Shown here piece after piece: positions 38,620 to 47,342 of a stretch of 64,000 bases of DNA (positions are counted from its first letter, which is position 1; every line of letters starts with the position of its first letter). The notes below the pieces were generated by a model. It saw only the letters and a list, made by a program, of their open reading frames with translations, had not been told where the DNA came from and ran no database searches. The DNA comes from Blastococcus fimeti. GTDB taxonomy: Bacteria; Actinomycetota; Actinomycetes; Mycobacteriales; Geodermatophilaceae. A program made the position numbers and the translations under genes. The DNA lies in assembly GCA_900102115.1 (NCBI GenBank), contig FNAW01000002.1, positions 1-64,000 of the forward strand. Direction: 5' to 3'.

Positions 38620-39915
38620 TCAGGGGCGGGTCGGTCGAGCAGACCGGCCCGCCTCTGACGTTCCGAAGCGCACCGCCCGCTGGTGGTCCTCCCGGCCCCA
38701 TGCCCGCTGCAGGTCGACGTCGCAGGCGACCGTCGCGGTCACGCCGGGGACGTCGAGGTCGGCCACCTCGCCGCCGCCGTGTCCACCCCGGGTGCGGTGC
38801 TCGTCCCGGGTGCGGCGCACGATCAGGTGCCGGCCGACCCGCACCGGTGCCACCTCGGCGAGCTCCCGCACCGTGGCCCCCGAGAGCACGACCGGCCGGT
38901 CGAGGTCCACGCGGTAGCGGCACCGCGCCAGCACGGCGGCGGGCGGCTCGCCGCGGTGCACCCGCGGGTCGTCGAGCACGTCGAGCACCGCGCCGGAGCG
39001 CAGCCACACGCCGCAGTCGGTGCCGGTCAGCAACGAGCGCACCGACGCGACGACCTCCGCGTCGGGAGCCGCGGTGTCGTCCAGCCGGACGACGACGTCC
39101 GGGTGCGCCCACACCAGATCGCTGCCCCGCGTGGCGGTCCCCGGCACGAAACGGGCCAGCGCGAGCGCCTCGACGTTCCGGGAGTGGCGTGCCTCGTCGT
39201 CCCCGGTCCGGCCGCCGAAGTCCGGCCCGTCGTGCCAGGCGACGGCGTCCCGGGCGTGCCGGAAGTCGGCGCCGCGCAGCCAGCAGCGGTGGGCGAACTC
39301 CCAGTCCTCGCCGCCGTAGGCGCGGAACGCCTCCTCGAAGCCGCCGACCTCGTCGAACAGGGCGCGTCGGACGCCCAGCACGGCCGAGATGACGAACCGG
39401 TAGGCGTCGTCCCCGGCGGAGCGCAGGTCGTCGGTGCGGTCGTAGGCCTCGGTCAGCCAGGCCGGTTCGTCGAGGATCTCCGGGGCGTCGCCGCCGTGCA
39501 CCAGCCAGCGGCGCAGCTGGTCGGGCGAGGTGGCGCCCAGCTCGGCGTGCCGGCGCCGTCCCACGACCAGGTCGGCGCCGTCGGCGAGGTGCCGGACGAC
39601 GGCCGACACGTACCCGGGCTCGGGCACCGTGTCGGCGTCCAGGAAGCACAGCACCGTCCCGCGGGCCGCGGCGGCGCCGAGGTTGCGCGCGGCCGCGGCG
39701 CGGAAACCCTCGTCCGCCTGCGCGACGACCCGCACCGCGTAGGGCCGCGGCCCGGGGTCGGGGAGGGTGCGCGAGCCGTCGTCGGCGACGACCACGTCGA
39801 GCAGGTGCAGCGGGTGGTCCTGCAGCTCCAGCGCCGTCAGCAGCAGGTCCAGGTCGTGTGGCGCCTCGTAGTGCGGGACGACCACCGACACGACCGGCAG
39901 CTCGCCGGGGGTCAT
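38620..39915 (-). CDS. Glycosyltransferase family 2 protein
   Basis: 431 residues. The GT-A fold is clear: SVVVPHYEAPHDLDLLLTAL, VVADDGS (nucleotide binding), CFLDADTVPEPGY (DxD-type metal site) and GFEEAFRAYGGEDWEFAHRC. A C-terminal domain of about 130 residues follows with no clear family. It ends 18 nt from the tRNA 3' end, convergent with it. The ATG overlaps the stop of the next gene (ATGA), so it is the last gene of a three-gene minus-strand unit. Substrates unknown. Confidence 0.88.
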   Translation of the reverse strand: MTPGELPVVSVVVPHYEAPHDLDLLLTALELQDHPLHLLDVVVADDGSRTLPDPGPRPYAVRVVAQADEGFRAAAARNLGAAAARGTVLCFLDADTVPEPGYVSAVVRHLADGADLVVGRRRHAELGATSPDQLRRWLVHGGDAPEILDEPAWLTEAYDRTDDLRSAGDDAYRFVISAVLGVRRALFDEVGGFEEAFRAYGGEDWEFAHRCWLRGADFRHARDAVAWHDGPDFGGRTGDDEARHSRNVEALALARFVPGTATRGSDLVWAHPDVVVRLDDTAAPDAEVVASVRSLLTGTDCGVWLRSGAVLDVLDDPRVHRGEPPAAVLARCRYRVDLDRPVVLSGATVRELAEVAPVRVGRHLIVRRTRDEHRTRGGHGGGEVADLDVPGVTATVACDVDLQRAWGREDHQRAVRFGTSEAGRSARPTRP

Positions 39916-40946
39916 GCGCCCGCCCGGGCGAGGACCGGCACCAGCAGCGCGGCGGTGTCGGCGACGGTGGGGGAGACGGGGCACCCGCCGGGCAGCCAGG
40001 TGCTCGCCGGGTCGGCCCACGCCCGGGCCAGGGCGGTCCGCAGGTCGTCGTAGACCTGCACGCAGCCCGGCGAGCGCTCGACCAGCTCGGCGACGTAGTC
40101 GCTGCGCGGGACCAGCGGCCGTCGGCCGGCACCGATCCAGGCATTGATCGACCCGGACGCCGACAGGTGGGCGTGCGGGGCGACCGGCAGCACCGCGGAC
40201 CGCAGCAGCCCGGGCAGTCGCTCGTCCGGGATCCATCCGCTGACGGTGCAGGGGCGCCCGAGCGAACCGGCCTGCGCGGTGAGGGTGTCGACCAGGTCCT
40301 CGTGGCCGGCCGACGGGCGGCCCCAGGCGTTCAGCCCGATGCCGTCGGGCAGCACGTCGAGCGCGGCCAGGACGTCCTCGTGCCCCTTGCCCGGGTACAC
40401 GTACCCCAGGACGGCGACGCAGGCCGGAGGGATGGACGGCTCCGCCGCCGGCCCGGAGCGGAGGTCGGGCACGGGGAGGGGGACGACGGTCACGTCCACG
40501 TCGGCGCCGCAGGCGGCCAGCAGCCGCGCCTCGTGCGCACTGGCGACGACGACGGCCGCGGCCGCCTCCGCCATGCGCCGGTAGGCCGCGGCGCGGCGGA
40601 CCGCGTTGCGCGGCCCGTCGCTGTCCTGGGGCACGTCGTGCAGCGTCAGGACGAGCGGGCGCTGCCGCGCCAGCGCGACCACGGCGTCGGCCGCCTCCGC
40701 CGGCGTCGACCCGAACAGCCGGTCGGTGACGTGCACCAGCAGCGGTCCGGGGGGAGCGGCGCGGACTGCCGCGAGCAGCTCGCCGGCGGACGGGGTGCGG
40801 TCGAGGTGCAGCACGCGCACGGTGCCCGGTGCGAGGGCACGCAGGGCCGCCGCCTGGGCGAGGGCGGTCCCGGTCACGCCGTGCCCGGCCGGGCCGACGA
40901 CGAGGGCGGTGGTCGTCGCTCGAGCGCTCGAAGGGCCGGCGCTCAT
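39912..40946 (-). CDS. GT4-like glycosyltransferase (GT-B fold)
   Basis: 344 residues. The N-terminal half has LVVGPAGHGVTGTALAQAA and VLTLHDVPQDSD; the second domain has VAVLGYVYPGKGHEDVLAAL, typical of GT4 enzymes, and a donor-site-like APHAHLSASGSINAWIGAGR. It lacks the classic E-x7-E, so the assignment is to the fold, not to a known activity. The ATG overlaps the next stop (ATGA) and its own stop overlaps the GT2 start. Confidence 0.78.
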   Translation of the reverse strand: MSAGPSSARATTTALVVGPAGHGVTGTALAQAAALRALAPGTVRVLHLDRTPSAGELLAAVRAAPPGPLLVHVTDRLFGSTPAEAADAVVALARQRPLVLTLHDVPQDSDGPRNAVRRAAAYRRMAEAAAAVVVASAHEARLLAACGADVDVTVVPLPVPDLRSGPAAEPSIPPACVAVLGYVYPGKGHEDVLAALDVLPDGIGLNAWGRPSAGHEDLVDTLTAQAGSLGRPCTVSGWIPDERLPGLLRSAVLPVAPHAHLSASGSINAWIGAGRRPLVPRSDYVAELVERSPGCVQVYDDLRTALARAWADPASTWLPGGCPVSPTVADTAALLVPVLARAGA

Positions 40947-41851
40947 GCGGCCAGCGCCGCAGCGGCCTCGGCGTGCCGGGCCAGACCGGCCTCGGCGACC
41001 CCCGGGTGGTCGGCGTACCAGCGCAGCTGGGCGGCCCGTACCTCGGCGTCGGCGAGCCGGGAGCCGGAGACCAGCCAGTCCTCCCGCGCCGTCCCGGGCC
41101 CGGCGTCGAGGTCGAGAGCCGCGAGGACCTGTGGCAGGACCGGGGTGTGCACGCTGTCGAGGAGGGTGCGCCCGGGGACAGCGACGTCCCCGTGGAGTCC
41201 GGCGGCGACGAGCACCCGCCGGGCCAGCCCGGCGAGGACGCCGTTGCCGGGGTGGTTGACGGTGTGGGCCGCGGCCGCGCCGGCTGCCTGCAGCAGGTCG
41301 ACCACGGGCAGCGAGCCGTGCCGCTCCTGGCGCGACTGCAGCTCCCGGACCGACAGGTCGCGCACCGCCCGCACCGCGGCGGCCGACGGCACGTCGGGCA
41401 GGGCGGGCCGACCGGCGGCCAACGTCAGCGTGCGCAGGTCGGAGTACGGGACGAGCGGGGGCTCCCCGGCGCCGGGGGAGCGGACGATGACCTGGAAGGG
41501 GTGCAGCGCAGCCCAGCGGATGATCGGCACGACGACGGACCGGGGCCGGCGGGTCGCGCGGGCCAGCACCTCGGCGGTGCCGAGGGGCAGGGCGCGGTAG
41601 CCGTCGCGGACCGGCTGGGAGACCAGGACGTCGACGGAGGCCAGGAGCCGGTCCAGGTGCGGCAGGTCCTCGGCGGTGAGCTCGTGGACCGGCGGCAGGC
41701 GGACGGTCCGCACCGGTGCGGCGTCGCCGTCCAGCAGCAACCGGAGCGACTCCGCCTGGCAGTTGCCGTGCACGACGAGCAGCGGGCGGTCGTCCTGCGG
41801 AACGGGCAGCAGGCCGTAGAAGTGGGCGTAGTGCTGCCGCCGGCCGGTCAC
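40943..41851 (-). CDS. WcbI-family polysaccharide biosynthesis protein (putative acyltransferase)
   Basis: 302 residues. LLVVHGNCQAESLRLLL near residue 25 is the WcbI signature (GNCQ). VDVLVSQPVRDGYRALPLG and a mid-protein FQVIVRSPG also fit. WcbI of Burkholderia is a putative capsule acetyltransferase. Here it is the first gene of the minus-strand unit with two glycosyltransferases. The GTG start at 41851 is not certain. Context suggests acyl decoration of a surface glycan; this is inference. Confidence 0.8.
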   Translation of the reverse strand: MTGRRQHYAHFYGLLPVPQDDRPLLVVHGNCQAESLRLLLDGDAAPVRTVRLPPVHELTAEDLPHLDRLLASVDVLVSQPVRDGYRALPLGTAEVLARATRRPRSVVVPIIRWAALHPFQVIVRSPGAGEPPLVPYSDLRTLTLAAGRPALPDVPSAAAVRAVRDLSVRELQSRQERHGSLPVVDLLQAAGAAAAHTVNHPGNGVLAGLARRVLVAAGLHGDVAVPGRTLLDSVHTPVLPQVLAALDLDAGPGTAREDWLVSGSRLADAEVRAAQLRWYADHPGVAEAGLARHAEAAAALAA

Positions 41852-41978
41852 GGATCCACCCTAAGGAGCGCATCGCCCCCGGCGCCCGTGGAGCCGGTGG
41901 GCGCCCCCGCGGCGGCCGTGCTTGCATTTGGTGGTGCGCGACCCATCCTCCCTCGCAGTCGCGCGCTCCGGCCGCAGG

Positions 41979-43082
41979 ATGACGGTGGCCCTCCTCGGCC
42001 CCAGCAGCTATCCGATCGCGGAGCCCTACCTGGGCGGGCTCGAGTCCTTCGTCGGTGGCCTGGCGGACGGCCTGCGGGCGCGGGGGCACCGGGTCCTCCT
42101 CTTCGCGGCGGCCGGCAGCGCCGGTGCGCAGCCGGAGGTCCTCGCCGGTGGCGACTGGCGGCCCGACGAGCTCTCCCGTGCCGACCCCTCGATGCCGGCC
42201 GAGGCGTTCCTGCGCGAGCACCACGCGCACCTACACGTCCTGGACGCCCTCCGGACGACCTATGCAGGCGAGGTCGACGTCGTCCACAACAACTCCCTGC
42301 ACTACCTGCCGCTGTCCCTGTCGAGCACGCTGCCGGTGCCGATGGTCACGACCCTGCACACGCCGCCGACCCCCTGGCTGACGTCGGCGCTCAGCGCCGG
42401 CGGGAGCTCGCACTCGTTCACCGCGGTCAGCCGGTTCACCGCGCGCCAGTGGGAGCCGTGGGTCCCGCACGCGGACGTCCTGCACAACGGGGTGGACCCG
42501 GCCCGGTGGGCCCCCGGACCCGGCGGGGGCGGTGTGCTGTGGTTCGGCCGCATCGTGCGGGAGAAGGCCCCGCACCTGGCGATCGCGGCGGCCGCCGCGG
42601 CCGGCCGGCACCTGGACCTGGTCGGGCCGGCCCTCGACGCCGGCTACTTCGCCGCGGAGATCGCCCCCCACCTGGGCCGCGGTGTCACCTGGCACGGCCA
42701 CCTGGGCGGCCGCTCGCTCGCCGAGGCGGTGGGCCGGGCCGGCGCGGTCCTGGTGACGCCGGCGTGGGACGAGCCGTTCGGCCTGGTCGCGGCGGAGGCG
42801 GCGATGTGCGGCACGCCCGTGGTCTCCTTCGACCGCGGCGGGATCAGCGAGGTGCTGCGGCCGCACGTCGGGGAGCAGATCGGCATCGTGGTGGCCGACG
42901 GCGACGTCGACGCGATGGCCGCGGCGATCGCGCCGGCCAGGGCCATGGACCGGGCCGCGGTCCGGGCCGCCGCGCTCTCGCACCTGTCGGCGCACACGAT
43001 GATCGGGCGCTACGAGACGGTGCTGCGCGCCGCCGCGGCCGGCGGCCCGGCCACCGACCAGGTGCGCGTCGCCGCGTCGTAG
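41979..43082 (+). CDS. Glycosyltransferase family 4 protein
   Basis: 367 residues from ATG 41979. MTVALLGPSSYPIAEPYLGG and GLESFVGGLADGLRARGHRV are typical GT4 N-terminal elements. The second domain has VLWFGRIVREKAPHLAIAAA and the donor site PAWDEPFGLVAAEAAMCGTP with E-x7-E and GGISEVL. It transfers a sugar from a nucleotide donor. The frame remains open upstream to 41922 (GTGs at 41931 and 41934), so the start is uncertain. It is the only plus-strand gene of the cluster and its 3' end overlaps the convergent GT2 gene by 73 nt. Confidence 0.88.
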   Translation: MTVALLGPSSYPIAEPYLGGLESFVGGLADGLRARGHRVLLFAAAGSAGAQPEVLAGGDWRPDELSRADPSMPAEAFLREHHAHLHVLDALRTTYAGEVDVVHNNSLHYLPLSLSSTLPVPMVTTLHTPPTPWLTSALSAGGSSHSFTAVSRFTARQWEPWVPHADVLHNGVDPARWAPGPGGGGVLWFGRIVREKAPHLAIAAAAAAGRHLDLVGPALDAGYFAAEIAPHLGRGVTWHGHLGGRSLAEAVGRAGAVLVTPAWDEPFGLVAAEAAMCGTPVVSFDRGGISEVLRPHVGEQIGIVVADGDVDAMAAAIAPARAMDRAAVRAAALSHLSAHTMIGRYETVLRAAAAGGPATDQVRVAAS

Positions 43083-43915
43083 TCCGCCAGCCCGGCCGCG
43101 CGGAACTTCTCGAGCCAGCCGGTCATCGGCCACCACCCCCAGCGGCGGTGGAAGACGGTGGCGTTACGGACGATGGCCGCCAGGTGGTGGACCGGCGGGT
43201 CCTGCACGGGGTGGTGCTGGTGGGAGGCCGCGGCGCCGCCGACCCAGAACAGCGAGCCGCCGAGCGAGCGGACGGTCGCCGCCACGTCGGTGTCCTCCCC
43301 GCCGTAGCCGACGTACTCCTCGCAGAACCCGCCGGAGCGGGTCCAGTCGGAGGCACGGACCGCGAAGGACAGCGACCAGAACAGCCACCACTGGTCCTCG
43401 TCCGCGAGGACGACGGTCCCGGGCGCCGGGTCCGGGCGCGCCGGGTGCGGCCGGGCCGCGCCGGGCAGCTGCGCGAGGTCGGCCGGTGAGGTGACCCGCA
43501 CCCCCTCGGGGAGGTAGGCCACCGGGCCGCACAGCAGGACCGGCCCCGCCGCGGCCCGCACCGCCGGGTGGCGGGCCGCCCGCGCGTACCCGGCCAGCAG
43601 CCCGGGGGAGGGGACGCAGTCGACGTCCAGGAAGACCAGCAGCTCGGCGCCGCGCTCCAGGGCCGCGGCCGCCGCGGCGTTGCGCGCCCGCGCCAGCGGC
43701 AGCTCGCCGTCGGCGGGCGCCGGCACGTCGACCACCACCCGCCGGGTGCCGGGGGGCGCGGGCACCGAGTCGACGACGGCCGGCACCTCGGCGTCGCCCA
43801 TCGAGGCGACGACGTGCCAGGTCGGCGCCTCGGTCATCGCGGCCACCCCGAGCAGCTGCCCGCGCAGGTGGTCGTGCCGGCCGGAGACGATGGTGAGCAG
43901 CGCCGTCGCGGTCAC
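43010..43915 (-). CDS. Glycosyltransferase family 2 / galactosyltransferase-like protein
   Basis: 301 residues. The GT-A core shows LLTIVSGRHDHLRGQLLG, LVFLDVDCVPSPGLL (acidic metal site) and GFCEEYVGYGGEDTDVA, which corresponds to the GWGxED-like acceptor motif of the GT7 C-terminal region. The last ~24 codons overlap the convergent GT4 gene. The GTG start overlaps the stop of the next gene upstream (GTGA). Donor and acceptor are unknown. Confidence 0.84.
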   Translation of the reverse strand: MTATALLTIVSGRHDHLRGQLLGVAAMTEAPTWHVVASMGDAEVPAVVDSVPAPPGTRRVVVDVPAPADGELPLARARNAAAAAALERGAELLVFLDVDCVPSPGLLAGYARAARHPAVRAAAGPVLLCGPVAYLPEGVRVTSPADLAQLPGAARPHPARPDPAPGTVVLADEDQWWLFWSLSFAVRASDWTRSGGFCEEYVGYGGEDTDVAATVRSLGGSLFWVGGAAASHQHHPVQDPPVHHLAAIVRNATVFHRRWGWWPMTGWLEKFRAAGLADYDAATRTWSVAGPPAAAARSTVS

Positions 43916-44931
43916 GGGCGCCTCCTGGCGGCGTCGTCGCGGACGGCGGCCTCGTCGAGGAAGGCGGCCGCGCGCTGCGCGCCGTCGCCCGGTGCCCAGC
44001 GGTGCCACGGGCCGGCACCGGCCGTCCGGGCCCGGTCGAGCAGGGCCGGCCAGTCGGCCGCAGCGGGCCAGCGGTCCAGGGCCACGAGGCCCTCGGCGCG
44101 CAGCAGTTCGGCCCGGCGCTGCTGCTCGCGGAAGGGCCGGTCCTGCGCGACGACGACGGCCGGCCGACGGGCGGCCGCCACCTCGGCGACGGCGTTGTGG
44201 CCCCCGTGGACCACGACCACCTCGGCGCGCTGCAGCGAGGTCCACACGTCGTCGTCCCCGGCGCCGTCCTCGGCGGAGCCGGGGACGCGGTACTCCCAGG
44301 TCCACCCCGGTGTGGCCGCGCGGGCGGCCCGGAAGTCGGCGTCGCTGACGTCCCTGCCGCCGCTGCCGAACAGCACGAGCACGGTGCCCGGGCGGGGCGC
44401 CGCGGACGCGGGCCGGCCGTCGAAGCGGGAGAACGCCCCGACGTGCACCACGGGCGCGCCCGCCCCGGTGTGCGGATCGACGCCGGGGCGGTCAGGGGCG
44501 GCCGGCCACGGGGCGACCAGCGCCCGGGCCAGCGTGCGCCCCAGGCGGTGGGCGGGGTCGTGCCGGTCGCCGAGCATGGCGAAGACGACGACCGGGACGC
44601 CGCACAGCCGGGCCAGCGCCGTCACCTCGACGGAGACGTCGGTGACGAACAGGCTGGGCCGTGCCGACGCGATCCAGGCCGCGATGGCGGCGGTCCTGTC
44701 CTGCAGCCCGGAGTGGTGCAGCGGCACCCAGTGCAGCGCACCCCCCGCGGCAGCCGACGCCCGGTCGACGGGGTCGTCGTCGTCCCGCGGGAGGGAGATC
44801 CACTCGCCGTCGAAGCCGGCGGGCGGCGGCCCGGAGCCCAGGGCGGTCACCGGGGTGCGCAGGTGACGGGCGACGGCGAGCAGCCGCTGCCGGTGACCGG
44901 CGCCGTGGTGGTGCACGTACCAGCCGATCAC
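43912..44931 (-). CDS. GT28/MurG-like glycosyltransferase
   Basis: 339 residues. The N terminus WYVHHHGAGHRQRLLAVARH carries a G-x-GH loop like MurG-type enzymes. The C-terminal domain has VVVHGGHNAVAEVAAARRP, the GT28/GT1 donor motif. It is shorter than MurG (about 360 residues) and not near division genes, so it is a paralogue for another glycan. The GTG start overlaps the next stop (GTGA). Confidence 0.8.
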   Translation of the reverse strand: MIGWYVHHHGAGHRQRLLAVARHLRTPVTALGSGPPPAGFDGEWISLPRDDDDPVDRASAAAGGALHWVPLHHSGLQDRTAAIAAWIASARPSLFVTDVSVEVTALARLCGVPVVVFAMLGDRHDPAHRLGRTLARALVAPWPAAPDRPGVDPHTGAGAPVVHVGAFSRFDGRPASAAPRPGTVLVLFGSGGRDVSDADFRAARAATPGWTWEYRVPGSAEDGAGDDDVWTSLQRAEVVVVHGGHNAVAEVAAARRPAVVVAQDRPFREQQRRAELLRAEGLVALDRWPAAADWPALLDRARTAGAGPWHRWAPGDGAQRAAAFLDEAAVRDDAARRRP

Positions 44932-45971
44932 GCGCGTACCCCCGCGGTGCCGGCGAGGACCCGCTGGTACAGGGCGCGGTGCGCGGTGGCGACGTCGAGC
45001 CGCTGGGCGAGGCGCTCGCCCGGGGTCGCGACGGATCCGGGCAGCGGGGCCAGCGCCCGGGCCAGGCCCTCCGCGACCGCGGCGGGGTCGTGCAGGTCGG
45101 TCTCGACGAGGGGCTGCTGCTGGTGCAGGAAGCCGATCCTTCCCGCGACCACGGGCACCCCCAGGTCGTGGCAGAGCTCCAGCCAGCCGGAGTGGGTGCC
45201 GTGCCCGTAGCCCAGGACCGAGACGTCCAGCCCGCGCAGGTAGCCGATCAGCCCGGCGTCGTCGAAGCGCTCGTGGACGCGCAGGTCGAGCGCGCCCGCG
45301 TCGGCCGCCGCGCGCAGGTCCCGGACGAACTCGGCGTCGTGGCGGGGGAACGCGGGGTCCAGGGCTTCGGTGTGCAGGTCGACCCGCAGCACCGCCTGCG
45401 GCAGCCGGCCGACCGCCTCGACCAGGGACCGCAGCACCGGCCGGGCGAGCAGGTTGGCCCGCAGGCTCTTGAGGTGCAGGCCGACGACCCGGGGCGTGCG
45501 CGAGGGCCGGCGCGTGCCGATCTCGGACAGCGGCGCGACGTGCGGGTGGGGGACCACCTCGGCCGCCCGGCCCCAGCGCCGGCCCACCTCCGTGGCCGCG
45601 CCAGGAGTGAGCGTCACGACCGCGTCCGCCGCGGGGACGAGGACGTCGAGCAGCCGGTCGTAGCCGTCCTGCTCCCGGAAGTGCGGGTTCTCCAGGTCAT
45701 GGACGGTGAGCACCAGGCCCCGGCCGGCGCCCCGGACGGCGGCGACGAGCGCGCCCAGCTGCTCGGGGGTGCGGCCCTCGAAGCCGAAGTGCACGTGCAG
45801 GACGTCGAAGGTCCCGGCGGAGGCGGTGACCCAGCCGGCGTCGAGGGCCGGCGAGGGGTGCCCGCCGTCCGGAGGCCGGACGAGCACGACGCCGGGGACC
45901 CGGTCGTCCAGCAGGTGGTCCACGTAGCCGTGGTCGGCCGGTACCGGCAGGACGCGCACCGGGCCGGTCAC
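44928..45971 (-). CDS. Glycosyltransferase-like protein (GT-B fold)
   Basis: 347 residues. DVLHVHFGFEGRTPEQLGAL and GLVLTVHDLENPHF match the acceptor domain of GT4-type enzymes; VVGLHLKSLRANLL, SVLGYGHGTHSGWLELCHDL and GVPVVAGRIGFL occupy the donor domain. The standard E-x7-E is replaced by a divergent H-x-G-x-H-S-G-W-L-E-L segment. It is the first gene of the minus-strand trio at this end of the cluster. GTG start at 45971, preceded by a 42-nt gap to the hydrolase. Confidence 0.75.
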   Translation of the reverse strand: MTGPVRVLPVPADHGYVDHLLDDRVPGVVLVRPPDGGHPSPALDAGWVTASAGTFDVLHVHFGFEGRTPEQLGALVAAVRGAGRGLVLTVHDLENPHFREQDGYDRLLDVLVPAADAVVTLTPGAATEVGRRWGRAAEVVPHPHVAPLSEIGTRRPSRTPRVVGLHLKSLRANLLARPVLRSLVEAVGRLPQAVLRVDLHTEALDPAFPRHDAEFVRDLRAAADAGALDLRVHERFDDAGLIGYLRGLDVSVLGYGHGTHSGWLELCHDLGVPVVAGRIGFLHQQQPLVETDLHDPAAVAEGLARALAPLPGSVATPGERLAQRLDVATAHRALYQRVLAGTAGVRA

Positions 45972-46013
45972 GGCCGAAGTATGCCGGACCTGCCGGGGGC
46001 GCCGGAGTGCCCC

Positions 46014-46712
46014 TCAAGGCGTTCGGACGAGCCGGCCCGCGACCGCGTCCAGGGCCTGGAGGACGGCGGCGCGGCCGTGCTCGGTGTCCGGGCCGGTGTC
46101 GAAGCCGTGCTCGGCGGCCGGGACGTCGATCCGCGTCAGCCGGGACGGCGGTGCCTCGAGGAGGGCTCGCTGTCCGGCCACGAACGCAGGGAGCTCGTGT
46201 TCGACCAGGGTGAGCACCATCGGGGTGTCGCCCAGCCCGGCGAGGGCGTCGGCCAGTGACGGCCAGCCGGCGATGGCCTCGGTGGGCAGGAGCGGATAGG
46301 TCAGCGCCACGCAGCTCAGCCACTCGGGGCCCGCGGCGAGGACCGGGTAGGCGAGCGGCCCGCCGCCGGAGAAGAACCACACGGCCACCGAGTCGCCGTC
46401 GACCGCGTCGTCGCTGCGCACCGCGGCGAGCACGCGGTCGAGCGTCGCCGCCGCCTCGGGGTACCGCATCCCACCGGTCAGCTCGTGGTCGAGGACGACG
46501 GCGGCCGTCCCGCGCAGCGCGAGCTGCGTGGCGTAGGCCCGGAAGAACGGGGTGCGGCGTGGGCTCACGGGCGGCGGTTCCTGGAACAGCCCGTGCACGA
46601 GGACGACGACCGGCGGCCGGGCGGGGGCCTCGGGGAGGTACAGGTCGTGGTCGCCGCGGTCGACCGGCTCGACGAGGTCGGTCGGCACGATAAGTTCGGG
46701 CAGCTGGTTCAC
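46014..46712 (-). CDS. Alpha/beta hydrolase (dienelactone-hydrolase-like)
   Basis: 232 residues. PPVVVLVHGLFQEPPPV gives the oxyanion HG motif; VAVWFFSGGGPLAYPVLAAG carries the probable Ser nucleophile in FSGGG, and VPAAEHGFDTG the catalytic His. Substrate unknown. The GTG start overlaps the marR stop (GTGA), so the two form an operon. Regulation is probably through the tandem palindromes at 47216-47253. Confidence 0.8.
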   Translation of the reverse strand: MNQLPELIVPTDLVEPVDRGDHDLYLPEAPARPPVVVLVHGLFQEPPPVSPRRTPFFRAYATQLALRGTAAVVLDHELTGGMRYPEAAATLDRVLAAVRSDDAVDGDSVAVWFFSGGGPLAYPVLAAGPEWLSCVALTYPLLPTEAIAGWPSLADALAGLGDTPMVLTLVEHELPAFVAGQRALLEAPPSRLTRIDVPAAEHGFDTGPDTEHGRAAVLQALDAVAGRLVRTP

Positions 46713-47215
46713 GAGGACTCCTGGTCGTCGTCGTTGTCGTGGTCGGGGTCGGCAGCGGGGATCCGGCGGATGCGATCGGTGAGGTCGGCCAGCACGCGCG
46801 CGCACCGGGCGAGGTCCTCGCCGTCCAGGTCGGCGGCGACGCGCTCGAGGTTGGCCAGCTCGCGCCGGTGTGCCTCGGTGAACGTGCGCTCGCCGTCCGC
46901 GGTCGCGGTGACGAGCCGGGAACGCCGGTGCCGGGGGTTGTCCTCGAACCCCAGCAGTCCGCGGCTCGCCCCGGTGTCGACGAGCGCCTGGACGCTCTGC
47001 CGCGTGATCCCGAACTCCCGGGCCAGCTGAGGGACGGTCATCGCCCCCCGGTGGACCAGGAGCTCCAGCACCGCGCGCAGCGGCACCGTCAGGTCGGTGC
47101 CCTGCAGGGCGCGGCCGACGGCGCGTTCGGACGCCTGGTAGAGCGGGCGCACCTGCAGGAGGACGTCGTAGGCCGATCGGCCGGGGTGGACGGGCTCGGC
47201 GGCGTTTCGTGACAT
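46709..47215 (-). CDS. MarR family transcriptional regulator
   Basis: 168 residues. A winged helix is clear: MTVPQLAREFGITRQSVQAL (helix-turn-helix) followed by a wing with GFEDNPRHRRSRLVTATADGE. The C-terminal end is Asp-rich. MarR proteins are usually dimeric repressors released by small ligands. ATG 47215 has AGGGTG about 7 nt upstream, located inside a palindromic site, which suggests autorepression. It is divergent from the carboxylase operon. Confidence 0.9.
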   Translation of the reverse strand: MSRNAAEPVHPGRSAYDVLLQVRPLYQASERAVGRALQGTDLTVPLRAVLELLVHRGAMTVPQLAREFGITRQSVQALVDTGASRGLLGFEDNPRHRRSRLVTATADGERTFTEAHRRELANLERVAADLDGEDLARCARVLADLTDRIRRIPAADPDHDNDDDQESS

Positions 47216-47253
47216 GACAGGCACCCTGTCGGATTGACAGGTCACCTGTCAAT
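47216..47253. promoter_or_regulatory. Tandem palindromic operator upstream of marR
   Basis: Two palindromes share the GACAGG/CCTGTC half-sites. GACAGG-cac-CCTGTC covers 47216-47230 and the perfect ATTGACAGGT-c-ACCTGTCAAT covers 47233-47253. Their centres are 20 bp apart, about two helical turns. They abut the marR start codon, so the MarR protein is the likely ligand. Confidence 0.75.
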
Positions 47254-47307
47254 ACCGGCCGGCCTCTGCGGTGGGACCACCGGACGCCGCGCCGCCCGCC
47301 GGTAACG

Positions 47308-47342
47308 TTGACTCCGCTGGATTACCGCCCTACGTTCGCCGC
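47308..47342 (+). promoter_or_regulatory. Leaderless promoter of the acyl-CoA carboxylase operon
   Basis: TTGACT (47308-47313) and TACGTT (47331-47336) are spaced by 17 bp, and the ATG follows 6 nt after the -10. This is the best-formed promoter seen in the window and implies a leaderless mRNA. Confidence 0.65.

Noticed and set aside
38528..45971. Glycosyltransferase cluster as an island integrated at tRNA-Pro
   Set aside because: No copy of the tRNA 3' end was found at the far side (about 45.97 kb) and no integrase is present.
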